A stretch of 64,000 bases of DNA, taken from the NCBI RefSeq assembly GCF_014518425.1, contig NZ_JACVCU010000002.1:868001-932000 (forward strand). The letters are read 5' to 3'. This stretch comes from Terrabacter sp. MAHUQ-38 (GTDB taxonomy: Bacteria; Actinomycetota; Actinomycetes; Actinomycetales; Dermatophilaceae). Position 1 is the first letter of the stretch. Every line of letters starts with the position of its first letter. Made by a program: the position numbers and the translations under genes. The notes under the pieces are model-generated. The model was not told the DNA's origin. It made no database searches and saw nothing but the letters and a program-made list of their open reading frames with translations. This document shows positions 7,132 through 17,216 of the stretch, one piece after another.

Positions 7132-8334
7132 TCAGGGCGGGTAGTCGCTCGGTGGCACGAAGCGCCACAGCACGTCGGTCCAGTAGTACTGGCCGACGAC
7201 GAACGCGACGAGCAGGGGCACGGCCCGCACCAGCAGGCGCGTCCAGGTGTTGCCCCTCCGGTCGGCCCACCCGGCTCCGAGCACCACGACGAGGATCGGG
7301 AAGAGTGGGATGAGGTAGCGGAAGATGCTCGTGAACGGGTCCAGCGTCGCGACGAGGTAGGCCGTGTAGCCGAGCGTCCACGTGCGCAGGTCGGCGCCGA
7401 GGTTGCGGGCCCAGGGTCCGGCGACGATGAGCAGCACCACGATCGGGCCGCCGATGAGCCAAGGTCCCCATGACGGATCCTGCACGCGGTCGGCCCACGG
7501 CACGAAGAGCTCGATGCTCCGGTAGCTGCGCCACGCCGCCATGGTGTCGGTGTACGCGGAGCGGACGCCGGTGCGCCACCACGCGATCGCCGGCCACAGC
7601 AGGCCCGCGACACCGCAGCCGACGAGCGCGGCGAGCATCGCGGCATACGTGCCCGCTGTGATCGGGCGCTCGCGCCGACGTCGCCAGCGCAGCACGACGA
7701 CGACGAGCGTCACGAGCCCGAGCGGCGCCGCGATGGGTCTCGACAGCCCGACGAGCACCGCCACGGCGGTGGCCACGAGCCACCGTTCCTTGGCGAGGGC
7801 GTAGAGGTAGCCGACGAGGAGCAGCATCGCCAACGACTCGGTGTAGGCGAGCTGGAGCGTCACCGACGCGGGGAAGCTCGCCCAGAGCGCGACGACGACG
7901 TGTGCCGCCGGGTCGCCGACGCGCTCGCGCAGCAGCAGCCCCATGACCACCGCCGCGCCGGCGCCGCAGAGCAGTGCGATGCTCGAGGCGACGGTCGGGA
8001 AGTCGAGGCCGGTCAGGGTCATGCCGATCCGGGCCATGAGGGGCAGGAGCGGGTAGAACGCCCACGGGTTCTCGGCCACCTCGCCGGTGCCGGTGACCGG
8101 CAGGACGTCGGGGTAGCCGCCATCGGCGACGCGCAGGTACCACTGACCGTCCCAGAGTGCCGTGAACGGGAAGTAGGTGACCGGCACGTCGTCTCCGCCG
8201 GTCATGCCGCTCGGCACCTGGTGCTGCATGACGACGAGCAGGACGGTCGTCGTGACCACGCGCGCGAGCGCGTACACCGCGAGGACCCACGCCATGAAGA
8301 CCCGGCGCGGCCGCAGGGAGACGACCTCGGTCAT
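7132..8334 (-). CDS. Polytopic membrane glycosyltransferase (GPI mannosyltransferase/PIG-V-like)
   Basis: This 400-residue protein has about ten hydrophobic segments. An extracytoplasmic loop near the N-terminus holds FTALWDGQWYLRVADGGYP, typical of the GT-C/PIG-V group where an acidic residue follows a hydrophobic helix. NPWAFYPLLPLM and YTESLAMLLLVGYLY also resemble that family. It likely transfers a sugar from a polyprenyl-phosphate donor outside the membrane; donor and acceptor are unknown. Its ATG overlaps the stop of the DivIVA-like gene by 4 bp (ATGA). It is the last gene of a three-gene coupled set with that protein and a LOG-family enzyme. Confidence 0.8.
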   Translation of the reverse strand: MTEVVSLRPRRVFMAWVLAVYALARVVTTTVLLVVMQHQVPSGMTGGDDVPVTYFPFTALWDGQWYLRVADGGYPDVLPVTGTGEVAENPWAFYPLLPLMARIGMTLTGLDFPTVASSIALLCGAGAAVVMGLLLRERVGDPAAHVVVALWASFPASVTLQLAYTESLAMLLLVGYLYALAKERWLVATAVAVLVGLSRPIAAPLGLVTLVVVVLRWRRRRERPITAGTYAAMLAALVGCGVAGLLWPAIAWWRTGVRSAYTDTMAAWRSYRSIELFVPWADRVQDPSWGPWLIGGPIVVLLIVAGPWARNLGADLRTWTLGYTAYLVATLDPFTSIFRYLIPLFPILVVVLGAGWADRRGNTWTRLLVRAVPLLVAFVVGQYYWTDVLWRFVPPSDYPP

Positions 8335-8798
8335 GTGGTGCGTTCGCGGCCGACCGTCGGATCGGACGGTTCGGCCACCCGCGGTCGGACCTCGGAGGGC
8401 TCGGCCTCGGATGGCGTGCCTTCCGGCTCGCCGGCCCCGGAAGGCACGGAAGAAGCGGGAGGCTCGGAAGGCTCGGCTGCGGCAGGCTCGACGTCCGAGG
8501 ACTCCGCCTCGGGCCCCTCGCGCTCCTCGCCGCGGAGCACGGCGATCTCCTCGTCCTTCTCGCGCAGCTCGCGCCGCAGCCGGTCGATGACACCGTCGAC
8601 CTGGCTCATCCGGTAGCCGCGGGCCGCGACGTCGAGGACGAGGTCGTCGAAGTCGGCGTCCTGGATCGGCTCGTCGGGTAGCGGCTCGTGGCTCAGCGAG
8701 GCGCTCGTGCGTCCGAGCCCACCGCCGGCGAGGCCCAGGACGAGCGCGACGACGAAGCAGATGACGACGATGCCGACGAAGAGGAAGAGCCACTTCAC
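8331..8798 (-). CDS. DivIVA-domain membrane protein
   Basis: The 155-residue product has an N-terminal membrane helix (residues 3-25, WLFLFVGIVVICFVVALVLG). A short DivIVA-like segment follows (about 48-80), with the motif ARGYRMSQVDGVIDRLRRE and a predicted coiled coil. The last 60 residues are a low-complexity Pro/Ser/Glu tail. Proteins of this type are frequent in actinobacteria and may attach to curved membrane at poles or septa. It starts with GTG at 8798, overlapping the stop of the LOG-family gene, and its own stop overlaps the mannosyltransferase start. All three are therefore probably made from one mRNA with coupled translation. Confidence 0.8.
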   Translation of the reverse strand: MKWLFLFVGIVVICFVVALVLGLAGGGLGRTSASLSHEPLPDEPIQDADFDDLVLDVAARGYRMSQVDGVIDRLRRELREKDEEIAVLRGEEREGPEAESSDVEPAAAEPSEPPASSVPSGAGEPEGTPSEAEPSEVRPRVAEPSDPTVGRERTT

Positions 8799-9568
8799 GG
8801 TTGCGGCTCCTCGTGGGTGCGGATCGCCTTGACGGCCTCCTCCGGGTCGTCGGTGACGATGAGCCGGTCGATGTCGGCAGGCCCGATCATGCCGTTCTCG
8901 AGGACGGTGTGGCGCAGCCAGTCGATGAGGCCCTGCCAGTAGTCGACGCCCAGCAGCACGACCGGGAACTCGGTGACCTTCTGGGTCTGGGCGAGGGTCA
9001 CGGCCTCGAAGAGCTCGTCGAGCGTGCCGAAGCCGCCCGGCAGCACGATGAACCCGCGGGAGTACTTGAGGAACATGACCTTGCGGGCGAAGAAGTAGCG
9101 GAAGTTGATGCCGAGGTCGACGTACTCGTTGAGCCCGGTCTCGAACGGCAGCTCGATGCCGAGCCCGACGGAGGTGCCCTTCGCCTCGAAGGCCCCCCTG
9201 TTGGCGGCCTCCATGGCCCCGGGACCGCCTCCCGTGATCACCGCGTAGCCGGCCTCGACGAGCCGGCGGCCCACCTCGATCCCCCGGGCGTATGCCGGGT
9301 CGTCCGGTCGGGTGCGCGCCGAGCCGAACACCGCGACCGCGGGCCCGAGCTCGGACAGGGCGCCGAAGCCCTCGACGAACTCGGACTGGATGCGCATCAC
9401 CCGCCAGGGGTCGGCGTGCAACCAGTCGGTGCCGCGATGGCCTTCGAGCAGACGCTGGTCGGTCGTCGTCTGCGGCACCTTGTGACGGCGCAGCGTCACC
9501 GGGCCGGTCTGGCGCCGGTCCTCGTGGGGGCTCCCCGGCGTGGCGGGCACGGGCTGTTCGTCGCTCAC
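8795..9568 (-). CDS. TIGR00730/LOG family Rossmann-fold protein (nucleotide 5'-monophosphate phosphoribohydrolase type)
   Basis: This 257-residue protein shows both hallmarks of LOG-type enzymes: [13 protein letters not shown] (about 105-117) and [12 protein letters not shown] (about 165-176). LOG proteins remove the base from AMP or cytokinin-type ribotides; the substrate here is unknown. An N-terminal extension of about 50 basic and polar residues precedes the fold. The start is GTG at 9568, six nt after a TAGGGT -10 box, so translation is probably leaderless. It heads a coupled set with the DivIVA-like and mannosyltransferase genes. M. tuberculosis also has a LOG gene near dapD-dapE. Confidence 0.87.
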   Translation of the reverse strand: MSDEQPVPATPGSPHEDRRQTGPVTLRRHKVPQTTTDQRLLEGHRGTDWLHADPWRVMRIQSEFVEGFGALSELGPAVAVFGSARTRPDDPAYARGIEVGRRLVEAGYAVITGGGPGAMEAANRGAFEAKGTSVGLGIELPFETGLNEYVDLGINFRYFFARKVMFLKYSRGFIVLPGGFGTLDELFEAVTLAQTQKVTEFPVVLLGVDYWQGLIDWLRHTVLENGMIGPADIDRLIVTDDPEEAVKAIRTHEEPQP

Positions 9569-9574
9569 AGCGCC

Positions 9575-9580
9575 ACCCTA
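9575..9580 (-). promoter_or_regulatory. -10 box (TAGGGT) of the LOG-DivIVA-mannosyltransferase set
   Basis: On the minus strand TAGGGT is followed by 6 nt and then the GTG start at 9568. This is the leaderless arrangement seen at several other genes in this window. Confidence 0.55.
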
Positions 9581-9590
9581 TGCGGACGGG

Positions 9591-10709
9591 TCAGCCGAGC
9601 CAGCGCAGCAGTGCGGCTTCGGCGTCGGCGTACTGCTGCACCGGGCAGTGCTCGTCGTCCATGTGCGCGAGGTTGGGGTCGCCCGGCCCGTAGTTGACGG
9701 CCGGCACGCCGAGGGCCGAGAACCGCGCGACGTCGGTCCAGCCCTCCTTGGCGTTCACCGGCACGTCGAGTGCGTCGATGAAGGCCTTGGCAGCCGGCAG
9801 CAGCAGTCCCGGGCGCGCGCCGTCGGCGGCGTCGGTGAGCGTCACCTCGAAGCCGTCGAACACGTGCTTGACGTGGGCAAGGGCCTGCTCGGTGTCCTTG
9901 TCGGGCGCGTAGCGGTAGTTGACGGTGACCGTGCACCTGTCGGGGATGACGTTGCCGGCGATGCCACCGCTGATCCCGACGGCCTGGAGGGCCTCGTGGT
10001 AGTCGAGCCCGTCGACGTTGATCGTCTCGGCGTCGTAGGCCGTGAGTCGCGCCAGGAGGGCCCCTGCGTCGTGGATCGCGTTGTGGCCCTTCCACGGCCG
10101 CGCGGAGTGGGCCGCGACGCCCTTGGTGACGACGTCGACTCGCAGGGTGCCCTTGCACCCGCCCTCGATGGCGCCGTTCGTCGGCTCGAGCAGCACGGCG
10201 AAGTCGCCCGCGAGCAGGTGGGGTGTCGTCTCGGCGACCCGCGCGAGACCGTTGAACCTGCCGTCGATCTCCTCGCACTCGTAGAAGAGGAAGGTCAGGT
10301 CGCGGCTCGGCTCGGTGACCTCGGCGGCGATGCGCAGCATGATGCCGATGCCGCCCTTCATGTCCACCGTGCCGCGCCCCCAGAGCTCGCCGTCGACCCG
10401 TCGCGTCGGCAGGTTCGGCACGGCCGTGAGCGGCACGGTGTCGATGTGGCCGGCGAGCACGATCCGTTCGTCACGACCGAGGGACGTGCGGGCGATGATG
10501 GTGTTGCCGTCGCGGATGACCTCGAGGTGCGCGAGAGGTCGCAGGGCCTGCTCGATGGCATCGGCGAGCGCCTGCTCGTCGTGGCTGACCGACTCGATGT
10601 CGCAGACCGCAGCCGTGAGCGTCGTGACGTCGGCGGACAGGTCGAGGGACGCGCCGGGGAGAGCAACCTCGGAGGTGGTCGGTTCGGCGGGCAGCGGGTT
10701 GGACGGCAT
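9591..10709 (-). CDS. dapE: Succinyl-diaminopimelate desuccinylase DapE
   Basis: This 372-residue enzyme of peptidase family M20 removes succinate from N-succinyl-LL-DAP in the lysine/peptidoglycan DAP pathway. Metal-site motifs are visible: [11 protein letters not shown] (His and catalytic Asp, about 83-93), [10 protein letters not shown] (bridging Asp), [14 protein letters not shown] (Glu pair) and LLEPTNG. A dimerisation domain with [10 protein letters not shown] lies in the middle. The DapE assignment over other M20 members rests on the motif set and on the divergent partner dapD, whose start is 90 bp away. The ATG at 10709 has a TAGCCT -10 box 6 nt upstream. Confidence 0.92.
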   Translation of the reverse strand: MPSNPLPAEPTTSEVALPGASLDLSADVTTLTAAVCDIESVSHDEQALADAIEQALRPLAHLEVIRDGNTIIARTSLGRDERIVLAGHIDTVPLTAVPNLPTRRVDGELWGRGTVDMKGGIGIMLRIAAEVTEPSRDLTFLFYECEEIDGRFNGLARVAETTPHLLAGDFAVLLEPTNGAIEGGCKGTLRVDVVTKGVAAHSARPWKGHNAIHDAGALLARLTAYDAETINVDGLDYHEALQAVGISGGIAGNVIPDRCTVTVNYRYAPDKDTEQALAHVKHVFDGFEVTLTDAADGARPGLLLPAAKAFIDALDVPVNAKEGWTDVARFSALGVPAVNYGPGDPNLAHMDDEHCPVQQYADAEAALLRWLG

Positions 10710-10715
10710 ACGGGA

Positions 10716-10721
10716 AGGCTA
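10716..10721 (-). promoter_or_regulatory. -10 box (TAGCCT) of dapE
   Basis: On the minus strand TAGCCT is followed by TCCCGT and then ATG. The 6-nt gap and the lack of a ribosome site indicate a leaderless dapE mRNA. Confidence 0.55.
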
Positions 10722-10786
10722 GCGGGCGTCCGCCGGAGGTCTGTCCGCGCTCCGGGTCCCCGTTTCACGGTCATGGCCCGGCCCCA

Positions 10787-10792
10787 TATCCT
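10787..10792 (+). promoter_or_regulatory. -10 box (TATCCT) of dapD
   Basis: TATCCT ends 7 nt before the dapD ATG at 10800. TTTCAC at 10763-10768 is a possible -35 element with an 18-bp spacer. The gene would be leaderless. Confidence 0.5.
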
Positions 10793-10799
10793 TGCGGCC

Positions 10800-11732
10800 A
10801 TGTCGGAGCGCAACGCCTGGGGACACGGACTGACGACGATCACGGACGACGGGCAGGTGCTCGACACGTGGTTCCCGCAACCGGTCCTGGGGGCGCGTCC
10901 CGCCGATGCGGCCGCGCCCGAGGGACTCGAGGCCCTGGCCGGCGCCGACCCGGCCCGCCGCGTGCGGACCGAGGTCAGGCTCGTCGAGATCGACCTCGAC
11001 GCGGCTCCCGCCGACCCGCCGGACGCCTACCTGCGCCTGCACCTGCTCTCGCACTGCCTCGTGCGACCCAACACGATCAACCTCGACGGTGTCTTCGGCG
11101 CGCTGCCCAACGTCGTGTGGACGAGCGCCGGCGCCTGCGCCGTCGACGGCTTCGAGCAGACGCGGATGCGGCTGCGTGCCCGGGGCCAGCACGTCGCCGT
11201 CTACGGGGTCGACAAGTTCCCGCGGATGACCGACTACGTGGTGCCGCAGGGCGTGCGCATCGCCGACGCCGACCGGGTGCGGCTCGGCGCGTACCTGTCC
11301 GCGGGCACCACCGTCATGCACGAGGGCTTCTGCAACTTCAACGCCGGCACGCTCGGCACGTCGATGGTCGAGGGGCGCATCGTGCAGGGGGTCGTCGTCG
11401 GCGACGGGTCCGACATCGGCGCAGGTGCCTCGATCATGGGCACGCTCTCGGGCGGCGGCACGGAACGCGTGAGCATCGGCGAGCGTTGTCTGGTCGGCGC
11501 CAACGGTGGCATCGGCATCGCCCTCGGCGACGACTGCGTCGTCGAGGCCGGGCTGTACGTCACCGCAGGTACCAAGGTGGTGCTGCCCGACGGGTCCGTG
11601 GTCAAGGCCAAGGAGCTGTCGGGGTCGAGCAACATCCTGTTCATCCGCAACAGCGTCAGCGGTGCCGTCGAGGCTCGTGACCGCAAGGGCACGGGCATCA
11701 CGCTCAACGCCGCGCTCCACGTCAACGACTGA
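10800..11732 (+). CDS. dapD: Tetrahydrodipicolinate N-succinyltransferase DapD
   Basis: This 310-residue enzyme transfers succinyl from succinyl-CoA to tetrahydrodipicolinate, the first step of the succinylase branch of DAP synthesis. The N-terminal part has the actinobacterial DapD hallmark [15 protein letters not shown]. The C-terminal half is a left-handed beta-helix with hexapeptide-type repeats ([32 protein letters not shown]). An in-frame ATG 27 bp upstream exists, but the internal ATG at 10800 fits both the family N-terminus and the -10 box spacing. dapE is divergent next door and dapC lies 3 kb away, so most of the succinylase branch is clustered. Confidence 0.93.
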   Translation: MSERNAWGHGLTTITDDGQVLDTWFPQPVLGARPADAAAPEGLEALAGADPARRVRTEVRLVEIDLDAAPADPPDAYLRLHLLSHCLVRPNTINLDGVFGALPNVVWTSAGACAVDGFEQTRMRLRARGQHVAVYGVDKFPRMTDYVVPQGVRIADADRVRLGAYLSAGTTVMHEGFCNFNAGTLGTSMVEGRIVQGVVVGDGSDIGAGASIMGTLSGGGTERVSIGERCLVGANGGIGIALGDDCVVEAGLYVTAGTKVVLPDGSVVKAKELSGSSNILFIRNSVSGAVEARDRKGTGITLNAALHVND

Positions 11733-11779
11733 GCCCAGCCGCACGCCGGCTGGCCCGCAGCCGACCACCCGAGGACCCC

Positions 11780-12652
11780 ATGCCGACGAACCGACCGGGC
11801 GCGACTCTCGCCAAGTCCCGCGAGCGTGCTCCCGTGCGCCGCCGACGCGGCAGGGTGACGCTGCTGCTCGTGGTTGCGCTCGTCGTCGCGGGCGTGTGGT
11901 TCGGCGGTCGGTTCCTCTACTCGAGCGTCGTCAACCCGAAGTGCACGATCACGGCCTCCGGCATGACCGAGACCTTCGACCCGGACCAGACGGCCAACGC
12001 GGCACTCATCTCGGCCCTCGCGGTCAAGCGCGAGATGCCGCCGCGCGCCGCGACCATCGCACTGACGACCGCCTTCCAGGAGTCGAAGATCCGCAACCTG
12101 CGGTACGGCGACCGTGACTCGCTGGGGCTGTTCCAGCAGCGGCCGAGCCAGGGTTGGGGCACCGAGAAGCAGATCCTCGACCCGGTCTACGCGACCAACA
12201 AGTTCTACGACGCCCTCGAGAGGTACAAGGGCTACGAGACGGCCGACATCACGAAGATCGCCCAGCGCGTCCAGAAGAGCGGCTACCCCGAAGCCTACCG
12301 CGACCACGAGGGCCAGGGACGGGTGCTCGCCTCGACGCTGACCGGCCACTCCCCCGCCGGGCTGACCTGCCGGCTCGACGACGCGACGTCGTCGGCCTCG
12401 CCCGCCCGGATCGCGAGCGACCTGGCCGAACAGATGGGGGTGACATCGGCCCGAGCCGGCGACGGGTTCGTCACCGTGTCGGCCGGCGACGCGACGACCG
12501 CGTGGGCCGTGGCGCACTGGTCCGTCGCGCGGGCCGAGCTCTACGGCGCGACGACGGTCAGCATCGGCGAGCGGGCCTGGGACCGCGGCGCCGGCGACAA
12601 GGGCTGGTCGGACGGGACCGCCGGCACGACCGTCACCATCACCCTGGCTTGA
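11780..12652 (+). CDS. Membrane-anchored lysozyme/transglycosylase-like protein
   Basis: The 290-residue product has a basic N-terminus, one membrane helix (about 27-44, TLLLVVALVVAGVWFGG) and an extracellular domain. The middle of that domain (about 75-150) contains AFQESKIRNLRYGDRDSLGL and FQQRPSQGWGT. Here a Glu precedes a Gln/Gly-rich stretch, as in soluble lytic transglycosylase-like folds. Such proteins are widespread in actinobacteria and often lack a firm name; muralytic activity is an inference. Its ATG comes 47 bp after dapD on the same strand, so co-transcription is possible, linking it loosely with cell-wall precursor synthesis. The C-terminal 90 residues form a separate region without a motif I know. 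Confidence 0.7.
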   Translation: MPTNRPGATLAKSRERAPVRRRRGRVTLLLVVALVVAGVWFGGRFLYSSVVNPKCTITASGMTETFDPDQTANAALISALAVKREMPPRAATIALTTAFQESKIRNLRYGDRDSLGLFQQRPSQGWGTEKQILDPVYATNKFYDALERYKGYETADITKIAQRVQKSGYPEAYRDHEGQGRVLASTLTGHSPAGLTCRLDDATSSASPARIASDLAEQMGVTSARAGDGFVTVSAGDATTAWAVAHWSVARAELYGATTVSIGERAWDRGAGDKGWSDGTAGTTVTITLA

Positions 12653-12688
12653 GCTGCTGGCGTGGCCGGCGCCGCCGGGGCGGCCGCG

Positions 12689-13039
12689 TCAGCCGGTGGC
12701 GCGGTCCAGGTGCTGGAGCAGGTCGTGCGCGGCGAGCTCCACGTCCTTGTGGCGCCACTCCGAGGCCCGGTAGACGCAGGCGATGAGCGCCGTGCGGTGC
12801 ACGCGCCGGAGGTCGCCGTAGACGAACGCGTACCGCGCCTTCGTCTCGTCGTTCGCTCCCTCGGTGAGCCCGAGGTGCCAGGCCGCGTAGTCGTCCCACG
12901 AGTGGTTCTCGAGGTACGCGTTCTGCGCCGCCGCGTCTGGCTGCACGTCTCCCCAGTCGCTGTCGAGGACGTACTGTCGCTTGTCGATGAGCTCCCGACA
13001 CCGGGCGACGGCCGCGTCGTTGACGATGTACTTGGCCAT
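12689..13039 (-). CDS. Conserved actinobacterial protein of unknown function, 116 aa
   Basis: The 116-residue product starts MAKYIVNDAAVARCRELIDK and is soluble with a largely helical pattern. It is rich in Trp, Tyr and charged residues (WDDYAAWHLGLTEGANDETK, YAFVYGDLRRVHRT). I recall similar proteins annotated only as hypothetical in many actinobacteria. The ATG at 13039 is preceded on the minus strand by a GGGG-rich stretch. The gene lies behind citrate synthase in the same direction but is separated from it by a hairpin, so it is probably transcribed on its own or by readthrough. Confidence 0.78.
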   Translation of the reverse strand: MAKYIVNDAAVARCRELIDKRQYVLDSDWGDVQPDAAAQNAYLENHSWDDYAAWHLGLTEGANDETKARYAFVYGDLRRVHRTALIACVYRASEWRHKDVELAAHDLLQHLDRATG

Positions 13040-13053
13040 CACCCCATCATGCC

Positions 13054-13085
13054 GATGCCCCCGCCCGTTGTGGGGCGAGGGCATC
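13054..13085 (-). terminator. Hairpin downstream of citrate synthase
   Basis: GATGCCC (13054-13060) pairs with GGGCATC near 13079-13085, and the inner GC-rich arms pair as well apart from one mismatch. The loop is about 3-5 nt. It lies 22 bp after the citrate synthase stop on the minus strand. Confidence 0.6.
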
Positions 13086-13107
13086 GGGTCGGTCTGGCGT
13101 GCGCGGC

Positions 13108-14388
<1,281 letters not shown>

Positions 14389-14502
14389 TGTTCCTCGCCT
14401 CCTGTAACTCCGGCCCAGACGTCGCCGGACGTATCCGCGAGCGACGTTACCCCAGCGTCGGGCAGCCGGAGAAAACAGGTCCATCCCCGTACCACCGCCC
14501 GG

Positions 14503-14534
14503 ACACCCCTGACGACGCGCGTCGTCAGGGGTGT
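14503..14534. terminator. 32-bp perfect palindrome downstream of dapC
   Basis: Positions 14503-14518 and 14519-14534 are exact reverse complements (arms ACACCCCTGACGACGC). The element lies 48 bp past the dapC stop on the minus strand and upstream of the citrate synthase promoter, so it most likely ends the fdxA-dapC transcript. Confidence 0.65.
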
Positions 14535-14581
14535 ACGGGGCCCCTGTGGCGCGTGCCTTGCGACGGCCGCAGCCGGGGCGG

Positions 14582-15706
14582 TCAGAACCGGGCGCAGGCG
14601 GCCGCGACGCGTTCGTCGCTGGCAGTGAGCGCGATGCGCACGTGGCGCGCGCCCGCGACACCGTAGAACGCACCCGGCGCGACGAGGATGCCGCGGTCGG
14701 CGAGGTCGGAAACGGTTGTCCAGCAGTCTTCCTCGCGTGTTGCCCAGAGATAGAGGCCCGCCTCGGAGTGCTCCACGCGAAGGCCCGCCCGGGTGACCGC
14801 CGCGAGCAGCTGCTCGCGCCTGCGGGCGTATGCCGTCCGCTGCGCCTGCACGTGGGTGTCGTCGCGCAGGGCGACCGCCATGGCGTGCTGGACGGGCGTC
14901 GGCATGATCATGCCGGCGTGCTTGCGCACCTCGAGGATCGCGCCGACGAGGGCCGGGTCACCGGCGAGGAATGCCGCGCGGTAGCCGGCGAGGTTGGACT
15001 GCTTGGACAGCGAGTACACCGCGAGGAGGCCGTCGTGGGAGCCGTCGCAGACGTCGGGGTGCAGGATGCTCGGCGTGGACGTGCCGACCTGGCCGTCGCG
15101 CCAGTCGAGCTCGGCGTAGCACTCGTCGCTCGCGACGACGACACCGTGCCTGCGCGCCCACGCCACCACCTTGCGCAGGTGGTCGACGCCGAGGACCTGC
15201 CCGTTCGGGTTGCCGGGGCTGTTGAGCCACAAGAGCTTCGGTGTCGTGGCCGCCGTCAGCGGGCCCAGGCTCGTCAGTGACTGCGCGACGACACTCGTCG
15301 CGCCGGCGATGCGTGCCCCGATGTCGTAGGTCGGGTACGCGACGGCGGGGATGCCGACGACGTCACCGGCCCCCAGGCCGAGAAGCGTCGGCAGCCACGC
15401 GACGAGCTCCTTGCTGCCGATGGTCGGCAGGACGGCGTCGATCGCCAGACCCGGGACGCCGCGGCGCCGCTCGAACCACTCGCAGATCGCCACCCTCACG
15501 TCGGCGGTGCCGACCGTCAGCGGGTAGCCCGGGGCATCGGCCGCCTCGGCCAGCGCACGCCGGACCACCTCTGGGGTCGGGTCGACGGGCGTGCCGACCG
15601 AGAGATCGACGATTCCCTCCGGATGCGCGACCGCTCGCGCCTTGTACGGCGCGAGCGAGTCCCAGGGGAAGTCAGGTAGGTGGAGTCCTGTGCGCGACGT
15701 GGTCAC
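14582..15706 (-). CDS. dapC: N-succinyldiaminopimelate aminotransferase DapC
   Basis: This 374-residue protein is a class I/II PLP-dependent aminotransferase. PLP-site features are NSPGNPNGQVLG (Asn, about 170-182), VASDECYAELDW (Asp/Tyr, about 202-213) and YSLSKQSNLAGYR, which holds the Schiff-base Lys (about 242). The C-terminal Arg for the carboxylate is likely in RIALT. In actinobacteria the gene directly behind the 7Fe ferredoxin is DapC, which makes N-succinyl-LL-DAP; I base the specific name on that synteny and on nearby dapD and dapE. Its GTG start overlaps the fdxA stop (GTGA). Confidence 0.88.
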   Translation of the reverse strand: MTTSRTGLHLPDFPWDSLAPYKARAVAHPEGIVDLSVGTPVDPTPEVVRRALAEAADAPGYPLTVGTADVRVAICEWFERRRGVPGLAIDAVLPTIGSKELVAWLPTLLGLGAGDVVGIPAVAYPTYDIGARIAGATSVVAQSLTSLGPLTAATTPKLLWLNSPGNPNGQVLGVDHLRKVVAWARRHGVVVASDECYAELDWRDGQVGTSTPSILHPDVCDGSHDGLLAVYSLSKQSNLAGYRAAFLAGDPALVGAILEVRKHAGMIMPTPVQHAMAVALRDDTHVQAQRTAYARRREQLLAAVTRAGLRVEHSEAGLYLWATREEDCWTTVSDLADRGILVAPGAFYGVAGARHVRIALTASDERVAAACARF

Positions 15707-16029
15707 TCGTCGTGTTCCTGAGGCGGCAGGGCCTCGATGAGCGGGTGGTCCTTGTCGATGACGCCGAGCTTCGCGGCGCCGCCGGGGCTGCCGAGGTCGT
15801 TGAAGAACTCGACGTTGGCGTTGTAGTAGTCGGCCCACTGCTCGGGGACGTCGTCCTCGTAGTAGATCGCCTCGACGGGACACACCGGCTCGCAGGCACC
15901 GCAGTCGACGCACTCGTCGGGGTGGATGTAGAGCGACCGCTTGCCCTCGTAGATGCAGTCGACCGGACACTCCTCGATGCAGGCGCGGTCCTTCAGGTCG
16001 ACGCAAGGCTGGGCAATGACGTAGGTCAT
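15703..16029 (-). CDS. fdxA: 7Fe ferredoxin (3Fe-4S/4Fe-4S)
   Basis: This 108-residue electron carrier has two cluster motifs. C9, C17 and C21 precede the Pro and C25 continues (CIEECPVDCIYEG). C40, C43, C46 and C50 form CVDCGACEPVCP. The spacing is that of the FdxA/FdxC seven-iron type, with a 3Fe-4S and a 4Fe-4S cluster. The tail after residue 60 matches the usual actinobacterial extension. Translation is coupled to dapC by a 4-bp overlap. The ATG at 16029 has AGGAGG about 14 nt upstream on the minus strand, a little far but clear. The promoter overlaps that of the divergent GNAT gene. Confidence 0.93.
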   Translation of the reverse strand: MTYVIAQPCVDLKDRACIEECPVDCIYEGKRSLYIHPDECVDCGACEPVCPVEAIYYEDDVPEQWADYYNANVEFFNDLGSPGGAAKLGVIDKDHPLIEALPPQEHDE

Positions 16030-16080
16030 GGGGAGCGGACCTCCTGCTGTGGAGCGTTCGGGAGCGGATGCTGCACCGCC

Positions 16081-16086
16081 TAGTAT
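16081..16086 (+). promoter_or_regulatory. -10 box (TAGTAT) of the GNAT gene, overlapping a minus-strand -10-like CATACT
   Basis: TAGTAT ends 7 nt before ATG 16094. The same bases read on the minus strand give CATACT, placed about 50 bp upstream of fdxA. The two divergent promoters may therefore share or compete for this spot. Confidence 0.5.
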
Positions 16087-16093
16087 GCCGGAC

Positions 16094-17203
16094 ATGAACG
16101 GCGAGCCCACGCACGGCCCCACCGATGAGACCGGCCCCGAGCCCGGTTCGCAGCACCACCCCGGGGAGGGCTCCCTCGGTGGCACCGACACCGCGGGACA
16201 CCGGCTCACGGCCGGCCTGACCATCGGCAGCCGAGTCGTCGTGCGCTACCGGCTCGAGGAGGGATCGCAGGCCGCGGCCACCGATTTCCTGGGTGAGCTG
16301 GTGGCCCGTGACAACGACTTCCTCATCGTCGACACGAGGACCGAGCGGGTCAAGCTCATCCGCGCCGACGTCATCGCCGCCAAGGACGTTCCCCCTCCCG
16401 CGAGCCGCCCGGGCCGCGCACACCGGCGCATCTCGGCCGACGACCTCGAGAAGGTCATGGCCAAGGGCTGGCCGGCCGTCGACCGCGGCGGTCTCGGCGA
16501 CTGGGTGCTGCGTGCCTCCGGCGGCTTCACCGGCCGGGCCAACTCCGTGCTCGTCGTCGGCGACCCGAGCCTGCCCCTCGACCCGGCGATCGACTTCGTC
16601 GAGAGCTGGTACGCCGAGCGCGACCGCCCGCCGCTCTTCCAGGTGCACGGCGAGCCCGGCTTCGTCGCCGAGGACCAGCCGGCCGTCGCGGCGCTGCTCG
16701 CCCGCGGCTACGCCGTCGGCGGCGGCAACGAGAGCTGGCAGCGCGTCCTCGTCATGACCGGGCTGTCCGCGGCGGTACCGCCGCTGACCGAGCAGTCCGC
16801 GCCGGTGATCGCCGACGCCGAGCTGAAGCCGGACTGGCTGATGACCTACGGCGAGCAACGCTCCATCGTGCCGGGCTCGACCGAGGCGGTCCTCACGGGC
16901 AGCGACGGTCAGCTCTTCCTGTCGGTGCGCCACCCGGAGAGCAACCGAATCATCGCCCTGGCACGGCTGGCGATCCACCCGGGCTGGGCCGGCATCTTCG
17001 GTCTCTGGGTGCACCCGGACCATCGCCGGTCGGGGCTGGGCACGACGCTCGTGTCGGCCGCCGCCATGGTCGCGCGCGAGAACAACATGCCGGCGATGTA
17101 CATCCAGGTGTCGGGTGACAACACGGCCGGGGTGTCCTTCTGGGAGGACCTCGGCTTCACCGTGCACCACGAGTACACCTACCTCGCCCGCCCCGCCTCC
17201 TGA
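16094..17203 (+). CDS. GNAT-family N-acetyltransferase with N-terminal accessory domain
   Basis: The 369-residue product has a disordered His/Gly-rich start (1-35). A small beta-rich domain follows (about 40-90, GSRVVVRYRLEEG and FLGELVARDNDFLIVD). The second half is a GNAT domain with the acetyl-CoA loop in GLWVHPDHRRSGLGTTLVSA (about 300-320) and the C-terminal strand GVSFWEDLGFTVHHEY. The layout resembles tandem GNAT proteins of actinobacteria whose first half has lost catalytic motifs. The acceptor is unknown. I prefer ATG 16094 because of the -10 spacing; ATG 16085 is in frame but overlaps the box. The gene ends 13 bp from the convergent VanW gene. Confidence 0.82.
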   Translation: MNGEPTHGPTDETGPEPGSQHHPGEGSLGGTDTAGHRLTAGLTIGSRVVVRYRLEEGSQAAATDFLGELVARDNDFLIVDTRTERVKLIRADVIAAKDVPPPASRPGRAHRRISADDLEKVMAKGWPAVDRGGLGDWVLRASGGFTGRANSVLVVGDPSLPLDPAIDFVESWYAERDRPPLFQVHGEPGFVAEDQPAVAALLARGYAVGGGNESWQRVLVMTGLSAAVPPLTEQSAPVIADAELKPDWLMTYGEQRSIVPGSTEAVLTGSDGQLFLSVRHPESNRIIALARLAIHPGWAGIFGLWVHPDHRRSGLGTTLVSAAAMVARENNMPAMYIQVSGDNTAGVSFWEDLGFTVHHEYTYLARPAS

Positions 17204-17216
17204 CCCTGCCGCTCCG

